Notes: generated by a model not told the origin, from the letters alone. Positions 1 through 11,545 are shown, numbered from the stretch's first letter. The stretch is DNA of 64,000 nucleotides from Eunapius fragilis (GCA_963681505.1 OY811973.1:4037573-4101572), one strand, 5' to 3'. Numbers and translations are program-made.

Positions 1-2253
1 AATCCGAAAATGCTTGATGCCTAGATACAATGCAAGGAGTTCCCGGTCGAAAGCACTGTATTTTGTTTCAGAAGGTTGTAGCTTCTTACTGAAGTATGCC
101 AGTGGTTCCCACGAGTTGTTTACAAACTGCTGCAGAACTGCACCTATGGCGAGGTCAGAGGCATCTGTGGTGATTGACAGCGGTGCTCCATGGTGCGGGT
201 GGGAAAGTAGTGTCGCCTCCGCCAATGCCTTCTTGGTAGCATCAAATGCTTTTGACATTACGTCACTCCAAATCAAGGTCTTTGGATTGCCTGCTAGTGC
301 TGTGTTGAGTGGTGACATCATCCGTGCAGCACCTGGGATGAAACGGTGGTAAAAATTGATCATACCTACAAATTCCTGTAAACCCTTCACTGTGGTTGGT
401 TGAGGGTATTGGCTAATGACCTTTACCTTGTCAGGCAATGGTACAATCCCGGTTGGAGTGATATGGTGTCCTAGAAAATCAATTGAATCCTGACCAAATT
501 GACATTTAGAAGTGTTGATAACTAAGCCATATTCCTGAAATCGTTGGAACAGCTGGCGGAGGTGGTCCATGTGAGTCTCGGCATCATGGCTGGCGATGAG
601 GATGTCGTCGATGTAGACAAAAACAAATTCCAACCCGTTGCAGACAGTGTCCATTAAGCGCTGAAAGGCTTGAGCGAAATTCTTCAGCCCAAAAGGCATC
701 CTTAAGAACTCATAAAGGCCAAAAGGGGTGATGATGGCCGTTTTGGGTATGTCTTCAGCTGCAACCGGAATCTGATGGTAGCCTCGCACCAGATCGACCT
801 TGGAGAAAATGGTCTTCCCATGAAGTTGTGCTGAAAAGTCCTGAATGTGTGGCAGGGGATACCGGTCAGGTATTGTTGAGTTGTTGGGGTGTCTGTAATC
901 CCCACACGGGCGCCACCCCCCTGATGCCTTGGGTACCATGTGGAGTGGGGATGACCAAGGACTTGCTGATTTTCTAATCAGGCCCATCTCCTCCATGTTA
1001 TCAAACTCTTGCTTGGCTACAGCCAACTTGTCTGATGGCAAACGACGAGCACGCGCATGAACTGGGGGGCCAGTAGTCAGTATGAAGTGCTCTACTTTGT
1101 GTTTGATGGTAGAGGCAGTAAACACTGGTGTTGTAATGTGAGGAAATTCTGTTAACAGGGTCTCAAACTGGTTGCTAGAGGTGGAAATGGCACTAAGCTG
1201 AGGTACCGCTGTGCGAACGGTTCCCAGTGAAACAGAATGATATGTTTCTGCATCGATCACCCGCTTCCGTTTGAGATCCACCAGTAATGAGTTTGAACGA
1301 AGGAAATCAGCTCCAAGAAGAGGCCTAGAGACATTGGCGATAGTAAATGTCCAATGGTAAATCTTGGAGGCAAAACAAATGGGAAGAGTGCGAGTTCCAT
1401 AGGTTTTAATGGAGCTGCCGTTGGCTGCTGACAAACAGGGCCCAAGTGGTCTAGTGCGTTCATCCTCTCTAGTGGCGGGAATGACACATCTCTGCTCCAG
1501 TGTCTACTAGAAACTTTTTCCCAGAGACCTCGTAAAGAAGGAAAAGGAGGCTCCTGTTAATGCCAGTCGCTGATGCAACCACTGGTTTTTCTTTTCCTGT
1601 CCATGCACATGGTTTGGTGCACTTGCGTGCTGCCTTACCAAACGTGCGGTGATAGAAACACAACCCATCTTGAGGGGATTGGGATGGGATGACTTTCTGC
1701 TTGGTAGGTCGGTTGTGATGCACAGCGTTGGTGCTATATTCCATATCCTGGCTGGTCCAAAGGGCGTCTGCATGTTTGGCTAATTTTCGGCAATCGTCGA
1801 ATTGCGCATCGACTAGCTGCATGCGGATGTCTTCGGGTAGGCGCTCGAGAAACAGTTGCTCAAAAAGAAAGCAAGGAGGATGATCGCCTAAAAGGGCCAA
1901 CATTTCGTCCATCAGAGCAGATGGTTTTGTGTCACCGAGTTCGCGAAAATGTAGGAGCCGGGACGCTCGTTCTCTCTTGTTGAGTCCGAAAGTGTCGTTG
2001 AGACGGTCCTTAAGCGCCTTATATTTGTTCTGCGTCGGTGGTTGGCTGATTAGGTCCAAAACGCGCGTCGCTGTCGATTGGTCAAGTGCTGCCAGCACGT
2101 GGTAATATTGTGTCTCGTCTGCTGTAACCTTGCGCAAATGAAACTGCGCTTCCACCTGCGCAAACCATACAGCAGGTTGTGCAGGCCAAAATGTAGGAAG
2201 CTTGAGTGAGACGGATCGAGTGTTCTTCTGCCATTCACGTCAAGGGTCACCAA
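1..2253 (-). pseudogene. Ty3/gypsy retrotransposon gag-pol, decayed and cut by window start
   Basis: On the minus strand a gag-protease-reverse transcriptase-RNase H reading can be followed from about 2253 to the window edge. Gag (about 2210-1560) has the LPTFWPAQPAVWFAQ block and a cysteine-rich CFYHRTFGKAARKC segment. The protease motif FLVDTGAE lies near 1490 and is followed at once by a one-base frame break. The reverse transcriptase contains [27 protein letters not shown] and the catalytic [10 protein letters not shown] (about 600-640). The RNase H start ([15 protein letters not shown]) lies near 130-180. Another frame break lies between the upstream ATG (about 2236) and the first conserved gag residues. 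Integrase and the 3' LTR would lie before base 1. Assignment to Ty3/gypsy is firm from motif order; the copy cannot make a full polyprotein. Confidence 0.9.
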
Positions 2254-2465
2254 TGTGGCGTGTACTCAATGACAATGTAATACACGACAACTTTGCAAAC
2301 TACACACGTGCGCTAATCTAATTAATGCACCAGTTCATCTCGTTCTCAGTCCTCTCTGGCAGGGTCGCTACAATAAGCTATTTAGCAACTTCACGAAGTG
2401 CACTCCGTAGAAATGTATATCTCACGAGCGACACGTCATATGCTAATTATATTCATATTCAGATC
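2254..2465 (-). repeat. Probable 5' LTR region of the preceding gypsy element
   Basis: Directly outside gag the plus strand reads CAAGGGTCACCAATG then TGTGGCG. On the minus strand this is an LTR ending in ...CACA followed by a TTGGTGACCC primer-binding-like site, a common gypsy arrangement. The far end of the LTR cannot be fixed because the 3' LTR is outside the window. It ends no later than the G/C-tract fragment at 2466. Confidence 0.45.
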
Positions 2466-2530
2466 CGAGGGGGGGGGGGGTGTCCAGACACCCTGGACCC
2501 CCCCCCCCCCCCCCCCTGGATCCGCCACTG
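2466..2530. mobile_element. Remnant of a G/C-tract foldback MITE
   Basis: A G-run and a C-run form an inverted pair ending in CTGGATCCGCCACTG. The same end, CTGGATCCGCTACTG, bounds the better copy at 29920-30069, so this is a shortened member of that family whose left end (CAGTGGCGG) is lost. Confidence 0.55.
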
Positions 2531-3178
2531 ATTTTCGTTACCGACAGTAGATGACTTTTTGGCAAAATGGCTGTTTCGAGACATGTTTCGTTAATCCCGT
2601 ATTCTATTCTTCAATCAAAACTATGGTGAGATAGAAAACCCATCGTGCGTATTCTGCCTTTTAACATTTTTTGCAGCCCTCATAGGGGCACATTTTTCAC
2701 GCGTACGTTTGCTGCTGGTAGCCATTCATTCTACGACGTACTGGTAAGTGGCACACTTCGTTTAAAAGTGCATGTTGCGCTGCGTACTGATAAATATTGC
2801 GCTCGACATAGGTATGTGTTTTCTAGTAAGGCTCTAAAACAAACAAGTCAAACAAGATATGACACCAACACGATGAGGTTTTTTGTTTTACCCCGCGTGT
2901 CATATGCCTTGCAGGTCAATCGGTTGCCTACAGTTGTGTCACCCCAGTTGAGGAAAACTGCATTGATCCGTGAAGGTTAGCAACTTCTTCACAGGCAGAT
3001 TTTTACAGCGCCCCTCTGCGGTGGATTGCTGTTTCTTTCACAACTAGCGTCTCTTAGCAGGATTGAATAGAAGAACATCGATAAAGAGGTTTGTATAAAA
3101 GGTAGTGCTGTTGGTGAATTTCAAAATTTAACCCCGTATTGACCCTAATAGGTCACGATTCAGCTAGGCGTGCCAAGC
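2531..3178. other. No gene seen
   Basis: Short open frames only (the longest, 2645-2980 plus, has no recognisable domain). Nothing else supported before the CACTG element begins. Confidence 0.5.
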
Positions 3179-3181
3179 AAT

Positions 3182-3310
3182 CACTGCGCGGAAGTATACC
3201 GTATACAGAGTAGCGCAGACACTGTATACTAAGTCATATACGGATACGTATGCAGAAGCTCTAGTATCCGGACACATATGGGGACTCGTATGTGAGAAGA
3301 CTAGTATGAA
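3182..3310. repeat. Left subterminal GTATAC-rich repeats
   Basis: Contains AGTATACCGTATAC, CTGTATACTAAG, CATATACGGATACGTATGC and CTCGTATGTG within 130 bp. These are degenerate copies of one short palindromic word adjoining the CACTG end and mirrored at 9290-9567. Confidence 0.6.
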
Positions 3311-3839
3311 GAGCAGAATGCTGTGCAGTATTTAGAGGGGCCGAATGCGGAGCAGTAAGAATGGGAAATGCGGATCGATTTAACAAGTGGAAATATGCAT
3401 GCCTGTATAAGCTTCTTGTGCAGCACTCATAAAGAAGCAACGCGCTTGTCTGCGGACAGCTGTGATGGAGCTACTGTAGCTTTAATCCTTGGTGGCTTGG
3501 TCAGCAGGCATCACTCAGGATAATCTTTTTAAAAATTATTATCTGTATCACGTGACTAGCACTTATAGACCGCAGAGGGGAAGCCGAGGGGGAAGCACTT
3601 TGGAGTTTGGAGGGGTTAGTCAATTCTATCTAACAGCATGCATGGAGTACTTCCCCGTAGCATGCATGCCGATGGGGTAACTTGCCTTTCAGATATAGCA
3701 GAGAAATGCCAGAGATAATATAGCCGCGGCACGCACCTATTCCCGAACTAAAACGATGTCTCATAACAGGTTGCTGGACGTGGAAATGGGAACTAACACA
3801 TAGGAGATGGTTGATTTGCGGGTTAGATGTTTATTATAC

Positions 3840-3925
3840 TTTTTGAACACACACGTACATACACTCGCACGCATTCACACACATGCATGTGCACACACAA
3901 CACACGCGCACATGTTGCACACATA
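3840..3925. repeat. CA-rich microsatellite-like tract
   Basis: Interrupted CACACA/CACGCA repeats. Low-complexity sequence with no coding support. Confidence 0.6.
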
Positions 3926-4285
3926 CTCGGATCATGTATACACTGACAGTCTTTCGTATCTGCTCAGATAAACTTTAAGGTGCAACCATTGTGTGCTATG
4001 GTACATGTATGTGTACTATCTGTTACATGTACGTGCATGTCTATTCTCTCCACACATGGCAGCCTCGTTAGATATTGATGACCCCACATCAGAGATGGAA
4101 TTGATTCAGGTTATAATACACACTTCATTCAACACACAAATCATGATGGAACACAACTGACAGTCAGTTGCTCAGTTGGATGTGCACATGTTACTTGTGT
4201 GTATTTTCTCTATCCTAGAAAACATGCTTTTCATACACGCCGGGCATATTCAAAGTGAGTTGAATTCAAAACATGGGTGAACAAG

Positions 4286-4809
4286 CATGGGCGTCCCCAG
4301 GGGTGAATGGCGCCCCCCCCCCCCCCCTTCGGGACTGAATGGCGCCCCCCCCCCCCCCCCCCTTCGGGACTGAATGGCGCCCCCCCCCCCCCTTGTAATG
4401 GCGCCCCTCCCCTCGTAATGGCGCCCCCCCCCTCGTAATGGCGCCCCCCCCCTCGTAATGGCGCCCCCCCCCCTCGTAATGGCGCCCCCCCCCCCCTTGT
4501 TTACATACATGCACACCCCCACTGCACTGGCTGAAAGTGGACAACATCTACCATTCACTAGTGGAATCGGCCCAAAAACGGACAGCACCCCCCCCCCCCC
4601 CCCCCCCCCGCTGGTTGAATCGGCCGAAAGCGGACAGCACCCCCCCCCCCCCACCACTGGTTGAATCGGCTGAAAGCGGACTGCACCACCCCCCCCCCAC
4701 TGGTTCAATCGGCCGAAAGCGGACAATGTATACGTGGCTGTCAAATGGCGCCCCCTTGCCCTATCCTGGGCCCCCCCCCCCCCTTCCAGAAAAGCTGGGG
4801 ACGCCCATG
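4286..4809. mobile_element. Foldback element with internal poly-C minisatellites
   Basis: The ends CATGGGCGTCCCCAG (4286-4300) and CTGGGGACGCCCATG (4795-4809) are exact inverted repeats of 15 bp. The interior is two arrays: TAATGGCGC followed by 8-18 C (about 4307-4500) and GAATCGGC(C/T)GAAAGCGGACAGCAC followed by 9-20 C (about 4550-4735). Long open frames across it on both strands are a by-product of the repeats (poly-Gly or poly-Pro) and are not genes. Confidence 0.65.
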
Positions 4810-4995
4810 ACAAGGTATTTTTGACAGAAGTACAAATGGTGTATGGGATGGGCATAACTCTGCCAGTTAGGGTCTATGAAGAAGGGCTCTAAGCTTACCC
4901 ATTGCAATCTGGTCTGGGAGCAAAGCTGAGAAGTTTGCTTTTCAGGTAAGACTAATACTTCTTAATCCTGCTTGGCCGGAGGCAGCAGGAGACAT

Positions 4996-5022
4996 GGGGG
5001 GAGGGGGGGGGGAGGGGGGTGG
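4996..5022. repeat. G-rich tract
   Basis: A nearly pure G run (GGGGGGAGGGGGGGGGAGGGGGG type). One of many long G/C homopolymers in the window. Confidence 0.7.
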
Positions 5023-5285
5023 AATGTGCCACTGGGATGGTTTTTTTAAAATAAACTATAGTCTTTATGGATGCTTCTTTTTGGAAGGTGTAATTTGAGT
5101 CATATGATCAGTTTATGCAGACCCTGGAACAATTGAGCTGCTGATAAGAGCAGATAGAGCACCTCACAGCTGCAACCAATGGACTTTTGTTGACTACATT
5201 TTATTTGAATGCTGAATTGCTTTGTATATTCCTGTTCCAAACTGTTATTTGAAGAATCCTATGACTGTCTCAATCACTCACAAAC

Positions 5286-5308
5286 TACACACACACACAC
5301 ACACACTA
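5286..5308. repeat. (CA)n microsatellite
   Basis: Uninterrupted CA dinucleotide repeat of about 11 units. Confidence 0.8.
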
Positions 5309-5935
5309 TGCACACCTAATCATATTCATACCTTAGAAACACAGCTGCAACTACATGTCAACAAGCCATATATGGAACAATCTGGAAGCATATAAGCACA
5401 TTCATTAGTACAGGTTTCTGTTCTGATCTGGAATGAGACTGTGGCTCAAAATTTTTTACATTTTTCTGGCACAATGGAAGCTCGGAGAATCGAACGTACA
5501 GAGGCCAATGCTATGATTCTCTTACCACTTCATTATAATAAGAAAAAAACTGTATGTGCCCCCTATCCCCACCCCCGCCCACTCCATCTTTACACATGAC
5601 TATGCTCAGTTTGTATACACACAATAATACCTCAAACTTCTCACAGCAAATACTTATAGTGGACTGCAAAAATTAAATATCAATGTATCATTACTAAAGT
5701 AAACCAAATATTTAGGGGACATAGGATTATCTTAAAGGATCTCACACATAACTCAATCTTTTAATTATACATTATGATATATGCCTATGAATTGTAATAT
5801 GATTTTATGTATATTATTATAATCTGAACAGAACGACCAAAGTTATTCTGTGCCTTTAAAACATTCGTTACACAATGGAATATATCCCTGGGTTGTATTG
5901 CACGTAAATATTATATATTAAGTCGGCTATATCAG

Positions 5936-6567
5936 TGTAGGCGGGGCACAATAACACTGAAATTGATGTCCAAAGATATCATCAAACAGATATCAGTGAG
6001 TCACCCGCTGAACATATCTGTTGCACAAAACCAAAGTTGAAATGACGTGGTACGACGCTGGTAGTGTTGCATACTTTCAACCAAGTGCTCAATGACTGAT
6101 TTTAAATATTATAATGACCGAGGTCATTGACAGATCAGAGATGATGCTATCTTAGGCCGGGTAATCGGCAGTAAATAATTATAAATGCAAGTATATAAGT
6201 ACAGAATACATTGGAAAGCAATAACGGAATTAATTTCTGTGTACTGCAGCTTCAGTTTATTGCTATTCTGAATGCAGGCTCAATTGCAGTTTATATATGA
6301 GCCCTAATTCTGATCTCGGCGATATTTTAGCATGACCAAACTTTATCTTTTTCAGAATACAGTGAAATGTACCCCCCTGAGTCGATTTCTGTTGCACTTA
6401 AGTCGACCATAAGCGTTAAAACAAGTGTATTATAATGTGGGCGGGGCACAATAACAATCCTTACAACACCGATTCTAAATTAAAGCTAGGTTCCAGCATG
6501 ATTTCATAATGCACTACACAAGCCGGGTCAGAGTGGATGACATTAGTACTAGTGTTGCATAGTTTGG
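5936..6567. repeat. Paired direct repeats about 500 bp apart
   Basis: GGCGGGGCACAATAACA occurs near 5940 and again near 6441. TAGTGTTGCATA occurs near 6061 and again near 6550. The two pairs keep nearly the same spacing (501 and 490 bp), so a block of about 130 bp seems to exist twice with a diverged middle. The element type is unknown. Confidence 0.4.
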
Positions 6568-6761
6568 ACTATGCAGTGACAGACTGAAAGCATTGGTTTG
6601 AGGTCTCTGGTTCCCATGCACCATGTACGACAGTGCGAGTTAACAAATCGAATCCGCAATGGTGTACTAATATATATATATTTAATGGTGTTCCTTGATG
6701 ACAAGATGGGCCTGAAAATCCAAACCAGATGTCGATGAGTCCTAAGGGTGGGATACAAAGT

Positions 6762-6762
<1 letters not shown>

Positions 6763-6800
<38 letters not shown>
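6763..6800. repeat. (GT)n microsatellite
   Basis: Uninterrupted GT repeat. It gives rise to spurious poly-(Cys-Val) and poly-(His-Thr) open frames, which I do not annotate. Confidence 0.85.
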
Positions 6801-6801
<1 letters not shown>

Positions 6802-7392
6802 GATTACTGTACATTTGCTGCTTTCCAGCTGAAACAAATGTACTCATAGTCACCTGTGAGACGCAGACTCTGTGCACAACTGTCTGTGGATGCGTTTGTG
6901 TATTACACATGAACACTATACAACGAACAAGGTAAGTGTACTCACACGCTTGACACATCATGGGTGCATGAAACTCATGGTACCTCTCTCCCCATGTGCT
7001 GCACCACGTGATGCCCCCACCTCCCTGTCAATCATCAATTTGGTTCAAATTCATTTTGCACGCTCACACATAACCACATAGACATAGCATTACAACACAA
7101 CACACAACGAGCCATGTATACGTATGCATTTGGAGGGGTGGGTCCTCACACGGCTCCTGGAAAAAACCTACAGAAAAACCACTCCTACATCACATTACAA
7201 AAGACACACACAGTTCCATTTAGTGCCTTGAACTCTCCAGTTCAACATCTTGTTATGTTGTCCTGTCTCGCTGTCAATGAAAATTCAACTGGAATCTGTT
7301 CACCAAACACCAACACAGAAAAGTTTAGACTGACAATCCCTATGCGCACATTAAACCCCATCAAGCATGTGGCAGCGTCCAGCCAATCCCAT

Positions 7393-7700
7393 TGCAAGGG
7401 CGTAGACAAGGGGCGGGGGGGGGGCAGGGGAGTTTTAGCCCCCCCAGATTTTTGCAATTGAGTTATTAAAATTTCTGAAGTTGTTAATAATCAATTGTAA
7501 AGTGCGCGCTATTCAATAGAGTCACACGCACGTATTACAATTGCATTACACACTTGTATTGCTGACCGAGTTGGAAGTGTACAACTGTTTGGTTTCTGTG
7601 TAGTAAGCCAGGAGAGCAACAACACAAACAAAACCCACGCGCACGCAAAAGTAACCACATATAGCCCCCCTACCCTTAAAAACTAGCCTATGCCCTTGCA
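7393..7700. mobile_element. MITE with TGCAAGGGC(G/A)TAG inverted ends
   Basis: The left end TGCAAGGGCGTAGAC and the right end, read in reverse complement as TGCAAGGGCATAGGC, match at 13 of 15 positions. Similarity continues inward through G-rich sequence followed by AGTTTT/GGGGGGCTA. About 308 bp with no coding content. Confidence 0.55.
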
Positions 7701-7974
7701 TTTGGGAGGGAGCTAAGTTTCTGTCAAATTTGTTGTACTCAACAAACAGAAACATGTATAATACCTAAGGGCACACACGCACATACAACAGAAAATGAAG
7801 TGCAGATTTGGGGCGGGGGCGGGCATTACGTTTAACTGTTTAACTGAGGCTGGCTAGGCCAGGAGACATATGATCACAGCATGTGCCTTTTTAGAAGAAG
7901 CCGCTGCAGCCAGAAATCTGTGACATACATTATTGTGGGGGAGTACAGTACACCATGGGCAGATACAAGGGGGT

Positions 7975-8080
7975 GGGGTTGCAACCCCCCCCCCTCCCAA
8001 CCATTTCATATAAGGTTCCTCCCCTCTTCCACTATGCAGCACCCTCCTTCCCGCCCCCCCCCGCCCCCCCCCTCTATGCG
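7975..8080. repeat. C/G homopolymer-rich segment
   Basis: Runs of C interspersed with CCTTCCCGCC-type sequence near 7985-8075. No gene is supported; the open frames here are proline-rich artefacts. Confidence 0.6.
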
Positions 8081-8269
8081 TATCGGGCCTGAAGCGTACA
8101 GCACCCTCCCCCCTGCTTTACATATCGCGGGTCTGACCTGCAATCCTCCTTTAAGATATCAGCCCCTGTACACTGATGCTCCCCGACCACATCATCAGCA
8201 CAGCTCTCGACGTGGGTGTGACATACATGGTGCGCTCATCGACGGAGCAAAGTCAATCACAGCTTAATA

Positions 8270-9130
8270 CTTGCATGACCGTGTCAACCAGTTGTCTTGA
8301 TGCCCTGGTGTAAAAAAAAGTTCCAGGCCTATTAAAATTGTTTGTAGGCCGCTAGAAAAAGCACATACACACATACATCAATGATCTGATCATGCATTAC
8401 ACAGAAAACATTTCATATCCACAGGGCTTAGAACCTCAGGTGGGCTTCGATTGGAGGTTATTAAAAGTAATCGTTAGTCGCGTCACGTGTATTTTGGCGC
8501 TTATAGGGGCGAGGCAGTATGAAAAGTAGATGTCTCTCTAGGTAGGCAGAGAGATCAACGAAGGTAAGTGGTCATTATGGTTGTGTAATGAGCCATGCGT
8601 TTCATCTTCCGTAGTTATTCGCGTGTCAAAAAAAAATGAACTCGCTGCTGCGTGGAAATTCTATGGTGGAATTCACTTGTGCAGGGATCGTAGTAAGTGT
8701 TGAACGTGTGACAGTGTTCTTTTAACCTCAAACCAGGCAAATCGATTTACGAAGAAAACATAAAAAGGTAGAGTCTTTACAATGCCGTGTTATTAACAAT
8801 AAATAGCACAAAAGAAGTACACCGCTGAAGACAGAAATCGAACGTACGGTTGGCAAGTAAACTCATTGACATGTACGTTGGAATTTTTGTACCGTTTTGA
8901 CATTTACCGTAGCGTGTTCTTTAATACAGAAAGCCGACAGCAAGCACAGCATAAAACCACTGCTCCACTACTAAACAAAGGATCGTAGAAAAAGCAAGTA
9001 CTACCCGCTGAAGAACTTGCTATGCGCACTCTATGTACACAGCGCTTCAGTTGCTTCCAGTAAGTCATGGATGTTTATACCTCGGCTACTGACTTGACGC
9101 GCACATTACCTCAACTCCAGGACCGAATGG
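8270..9130. other. No gene seen
   Basis: Within the CACTG element. No open frame with a recognisable domain and no clear repeat. Confidence 0.5.
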
Positions 9131-9289
9131 ATGCAAAGCTGCATGGATGGTGGAGGAAAGAAGTATAGAAAGCAGAATTTCGTACTGCTTATTCATGTCG
9201 TTGTAATTCCATTATATAAAGTTTGCAACTCATGTTATTACTGGTTATTGGGAATGGATATAGTAACCGAATGCAGATCGGGATATGCT

Positions 9290-9567
9290 ACGATAACCAC
9301 TCGTATACCGAAACTCTGCATACAGACATTAAACGTATACTGAAACGTTACAAGAGTCAGTATACGGTCATGAAACGTATACTGATTGATATACAGAGGT
9401 CGTATGCAGACCTGATATCATACGTATATACAATGTATCCGTATTCGGAGTTATCGGGAGTCTGCATTCCAGTCGTACCTAAAACTGCATACGCGACGAT
9501 TGCAGACCAGTTTCGTGTAATATCAATGCAATATACAACGCCGCATACGGTATACCTTCGCGCAGTG
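9290..9567. repeat. Right subterminal GTATAC/CGTATAC repeat array
   Basis: At least ten GTATAC, CGTATAC, GCATACG or ATACGTAT words occur in under 280 bp, on both strands, running up to the terminal CGCGCAGTG. It mirrors the left end, and fits a binding array for a transposase or accessory protein. The reading frame through it (9223-9591 plus) has no domain and is not called a gene. Confidence 0.65.
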
Positions 9568-9869
9568 AATCCCTACATATACAAAAGTTAAGGCGTGCAT
9601 GCAGGCGGCGGGATCAAGCACATCATGAAGGAGTATTCATTATACCAGGTAAAGCAGATCGTTCAGCATGCGTGTGTTTTATTAGTGCTCTATTTGGCTA
9701 GGCATATGTAGCCTGGGTGGAAGAGGCTTCTGCCATGATCTCTGCAATTGGCTCCCACTTGTAACATTGGTATATTCCCCTCTGTACATGCTTATTAAAT
9801 TTTATTCGAAAGAAATTGCTGGGCTAATCTATTAATGCATGTTACTACTGGGAACGAGTCATCGTGGGG

Positions 9870-10062
9870 ACGGGATGAAATCACGGTATAATAACGTAGT
9901 CTTGCGGACATTGCTCACGTACTTACGTGCAAACACACGAATGAAGATTACGACCGTAATCCTATCCCCGTGAGTAATCGGTCCGAACGCGGGTACGTAA
10001 GCCTGATGACAACGTAATCCGTAAGGTCCGGGTTACAAATGAATTTACGTGACGTTACGGGC
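9870..10062. repeat. TTACG/CGTAA-dense segment
   Basis: TTACG or its complement CGTAA occurs about eight times in roughly 160 bp (e.g. GATTACGACCGTAATCC, AACGTAATCCGTAAGG, TTTACGTGACGTTACGG). The density is far above chance and resembles the subterminal region of another transposon end. No partner end was found. Confidence 0.45.
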
Positions 10063-10084
10063 CCGCGGCATTGCAATCGAATCG

Positions 10085-10445
10085 CTGTGAGAGGACGCCA
10101 TTGTGCTTGGTGACATTGTTCTGGTGCATGATGAAGCCCACCCTAGAACATACTGGAGATTGGGAAAGGTGGAAAAACTTATCAAAGGGTGTGATGAACA
10201 GATCAGAGCTGCAGTTGTTCGAGTTGCATCGAGATCAGGGACAAATACTCTTAAGCGACCTGTTCAACTACTGTATCCTCTTGAAAAAAATCATGCAGAC
10301 CATGAGGAAACTGAATCTGGGTCACTGAAGGGGGGAGCCGAGCAGCAAGACGTGGTGAGGTTACCCAGAAGATGTGTGGCCAAGCTGATGATTAAAGCAC
10401 AGTCACAGTATCTCAATGAATCTAAGTATGAAATTGGCTAGTTAC
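10085..10445 (+). pseudogene. BEL/Pao retrotransposon 3' coding fragment (DUF5641-like)
   Basis: The frame starting at 10103 reads LGDIVLVHDEAHPRTYWRLG, then GKVEKLIKG and VQLLYPLE. This is the conserved block that follows integrase at the C terminus of BEL/Pao polyproteins (DUF5641). Everything upstream (gag, protease, RT, RNase H, integrase) is missing, since the fragment begins abruptly next to the TTACG-rich segment. The frame ends at a TAG at 10439-10441. A purine-rich tract and a TG-starting sequence follow, as expected for a polypurine tract and 3' LTR. It is a 5'-truncated remnant. Confidence 0.85.
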
Positions 10446-10466
10446 CACTAGCCAATTGGGGGAGTG

Positions 10467-10685
10467 TCAGAACTTAAATTGCTTTGATTTTGTAATTTTG
10501 TGTAGTGCACGTGATCTAAGTATAATATTTGTGGCAACCGCGAGCATTTAGTAAGCCACGAGCGATCTCCAAGAACATCGTGGTTCTTACACGGTCCAAC
10601 CGCGGCAACACTGCTTCCAAGACTTCATGCAAGGTAGTGCTGTATCTATCCATTGATGCTGGTACATTATTCACATAACCGTCTA
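10467..10685 (+). repeat. Probable start of BEL/Pao 3' LTR
   Basis: After the BEL/Pao frame comes ATTGGGGGAG (polypurine-like) and then TGTCAGAACTTAAATTG, a TG start. The 3' limit is not certain because the 5' LTR is missing. Confidence 0.45.
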
Positions 10686-10689
10686 CAAA

Positions 10690-11545
10690 GGAAAATGGGG
10701 GTTAATTGTTTTGAAATTTGATCACGAGCCACAGTTTGCAATTGGCCCTCCGTTGCTTGGCTCTAGGCACAACCACTGGCATAATGTCCTTGCTTCCCAC
10801 ACCTGTAACAGATGACCGGTTGATCATCCCCGTCACTTCTTAATTATAACTTGCAACATACTAGCCTGAGCGTCAGCACCTTGCATTCCTCGATGATAAT
10901 CTGGAGCACTGTTTGTTTTCTCCAACTTATCAAGGCGCGAAAGTATCGTCTGCAACATACAGTACCACTGACCGAATGTGGTTCATTACCTCCACCAACC
11001 AGCAGGTTGTGTACTGGGTTGTTCATCGGAAACCACTTGTGAGAACTTCATGCATGGAGGTTGGATATCGATATATGATTCAAATTGCATGCAGTATGGT
11101 ATAACCGCCTCATCCAGATTTGTGGGGCGACTCTGCCTCATGCCAAAATTGAGTTGTGAGTCCTCAATTCGGTCCAAAAGACTCCAAATAACAGTTTAAT
11201 GACAGCCTATTCCACAGAAAGATCAGGATAGGCTTTATCTGCTACAGCGAAGTCTGACAAACTTTCTTTCCTGTCTTTCCGGCGGGTTTGGAACTCCACA
11301 TTGTGTAGCTCTTGTTTACTCTTAAGTTCAAAATGTCCCCTTAGGCCTCCACTGCCTCCGAGTATGTTGTGACCTTAAAACATTTAAATATACGCTCAAC
11401 CAGTATAAGCCGCACTTTCAGCCACAACTGCTTTGCTTCGTCATTCCGGTCATTCACAGCAGCCACGTTTTCGAAATGGTCGATCCACTGTGGTAGTCAC
11501 CTAAACTGTTGTAAAGCTCGGGCAGAACCACAGGTCTACCGCAAG
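10690..11545 (-). pseudogene. Decayed gypsy gag with CCHC zinc knuckle
   Basis: On the minus strand several frames together give a recognisable gag: WIDHFENVAAVNDRNDEAKQ (about 11490-11430), HNVEFQTRRKDRKESLSDFA (about 11300-11240), then TNLDEAVIPYCMQFES (about 11110-11060) and a zinc knuckle CGKQGHYASGC (about 10825-10790). Stops and frame changes separate the pieces, so no intact protein is possible. No protease or RT follows. Confidence 0.75.

Larger units (their letters stand above)
3182..9567. mobile_element. 6.4-kb CACTA/EnSpm-like element without transposase
   Basis: The left end reads CACTGCGCGGAAGTATACCG. The reverse complement of the right end reads CACTGCGCGAAGGTATACCG. They match at about 23 of the first 26 positions. 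The element is flanked by the direct repeat AAT (3179-3181 and 9568-9570). CACTR termini and a 3-bp target duplication are hallmarks of CACTA/EnSpm transposons. Both ends carry many GTATAC/ATACGTAT-type motifs, as expected of subterminal transposase-binding repeats. Inside there is no transposase. I see two other foldback elements (4286-4809, 7393-7700), microsatellites and homopolymer tracts, so this is a non-autonomous carrier or one whose genes have been lost. Confidence 0.75.

Noticed and set aside
4250-4855. Open frames of 60-200 codons on both strands, Gly- or Pro-rich
   Set aside because: They result from C-run minisatellites inside a foldback element; composition is pure repeat and there is no domain.
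5470-5545. tRNA-like stretch (GTTCGATTC next to AGTGGTAAGAG, minus strand)
   Set aside because: Box-like words are present but the T-arm and acceptor stems do not pair, so it is not a tRNA gene. A tRNA-derived SINE is possible but unsupported by a second copy.
6569-6961. 130-codon minus frame with poly-(His-Thr)
   Set aside because: Frame opened by the (GT)n microsatellite; no domain.
9223-9591. 122-codon plus frame in the GTATAC array
   Set aside because: It coincides with the subterminal repeat array of the CACTG element and lacks any domain; repeats without stops explain the open frame.
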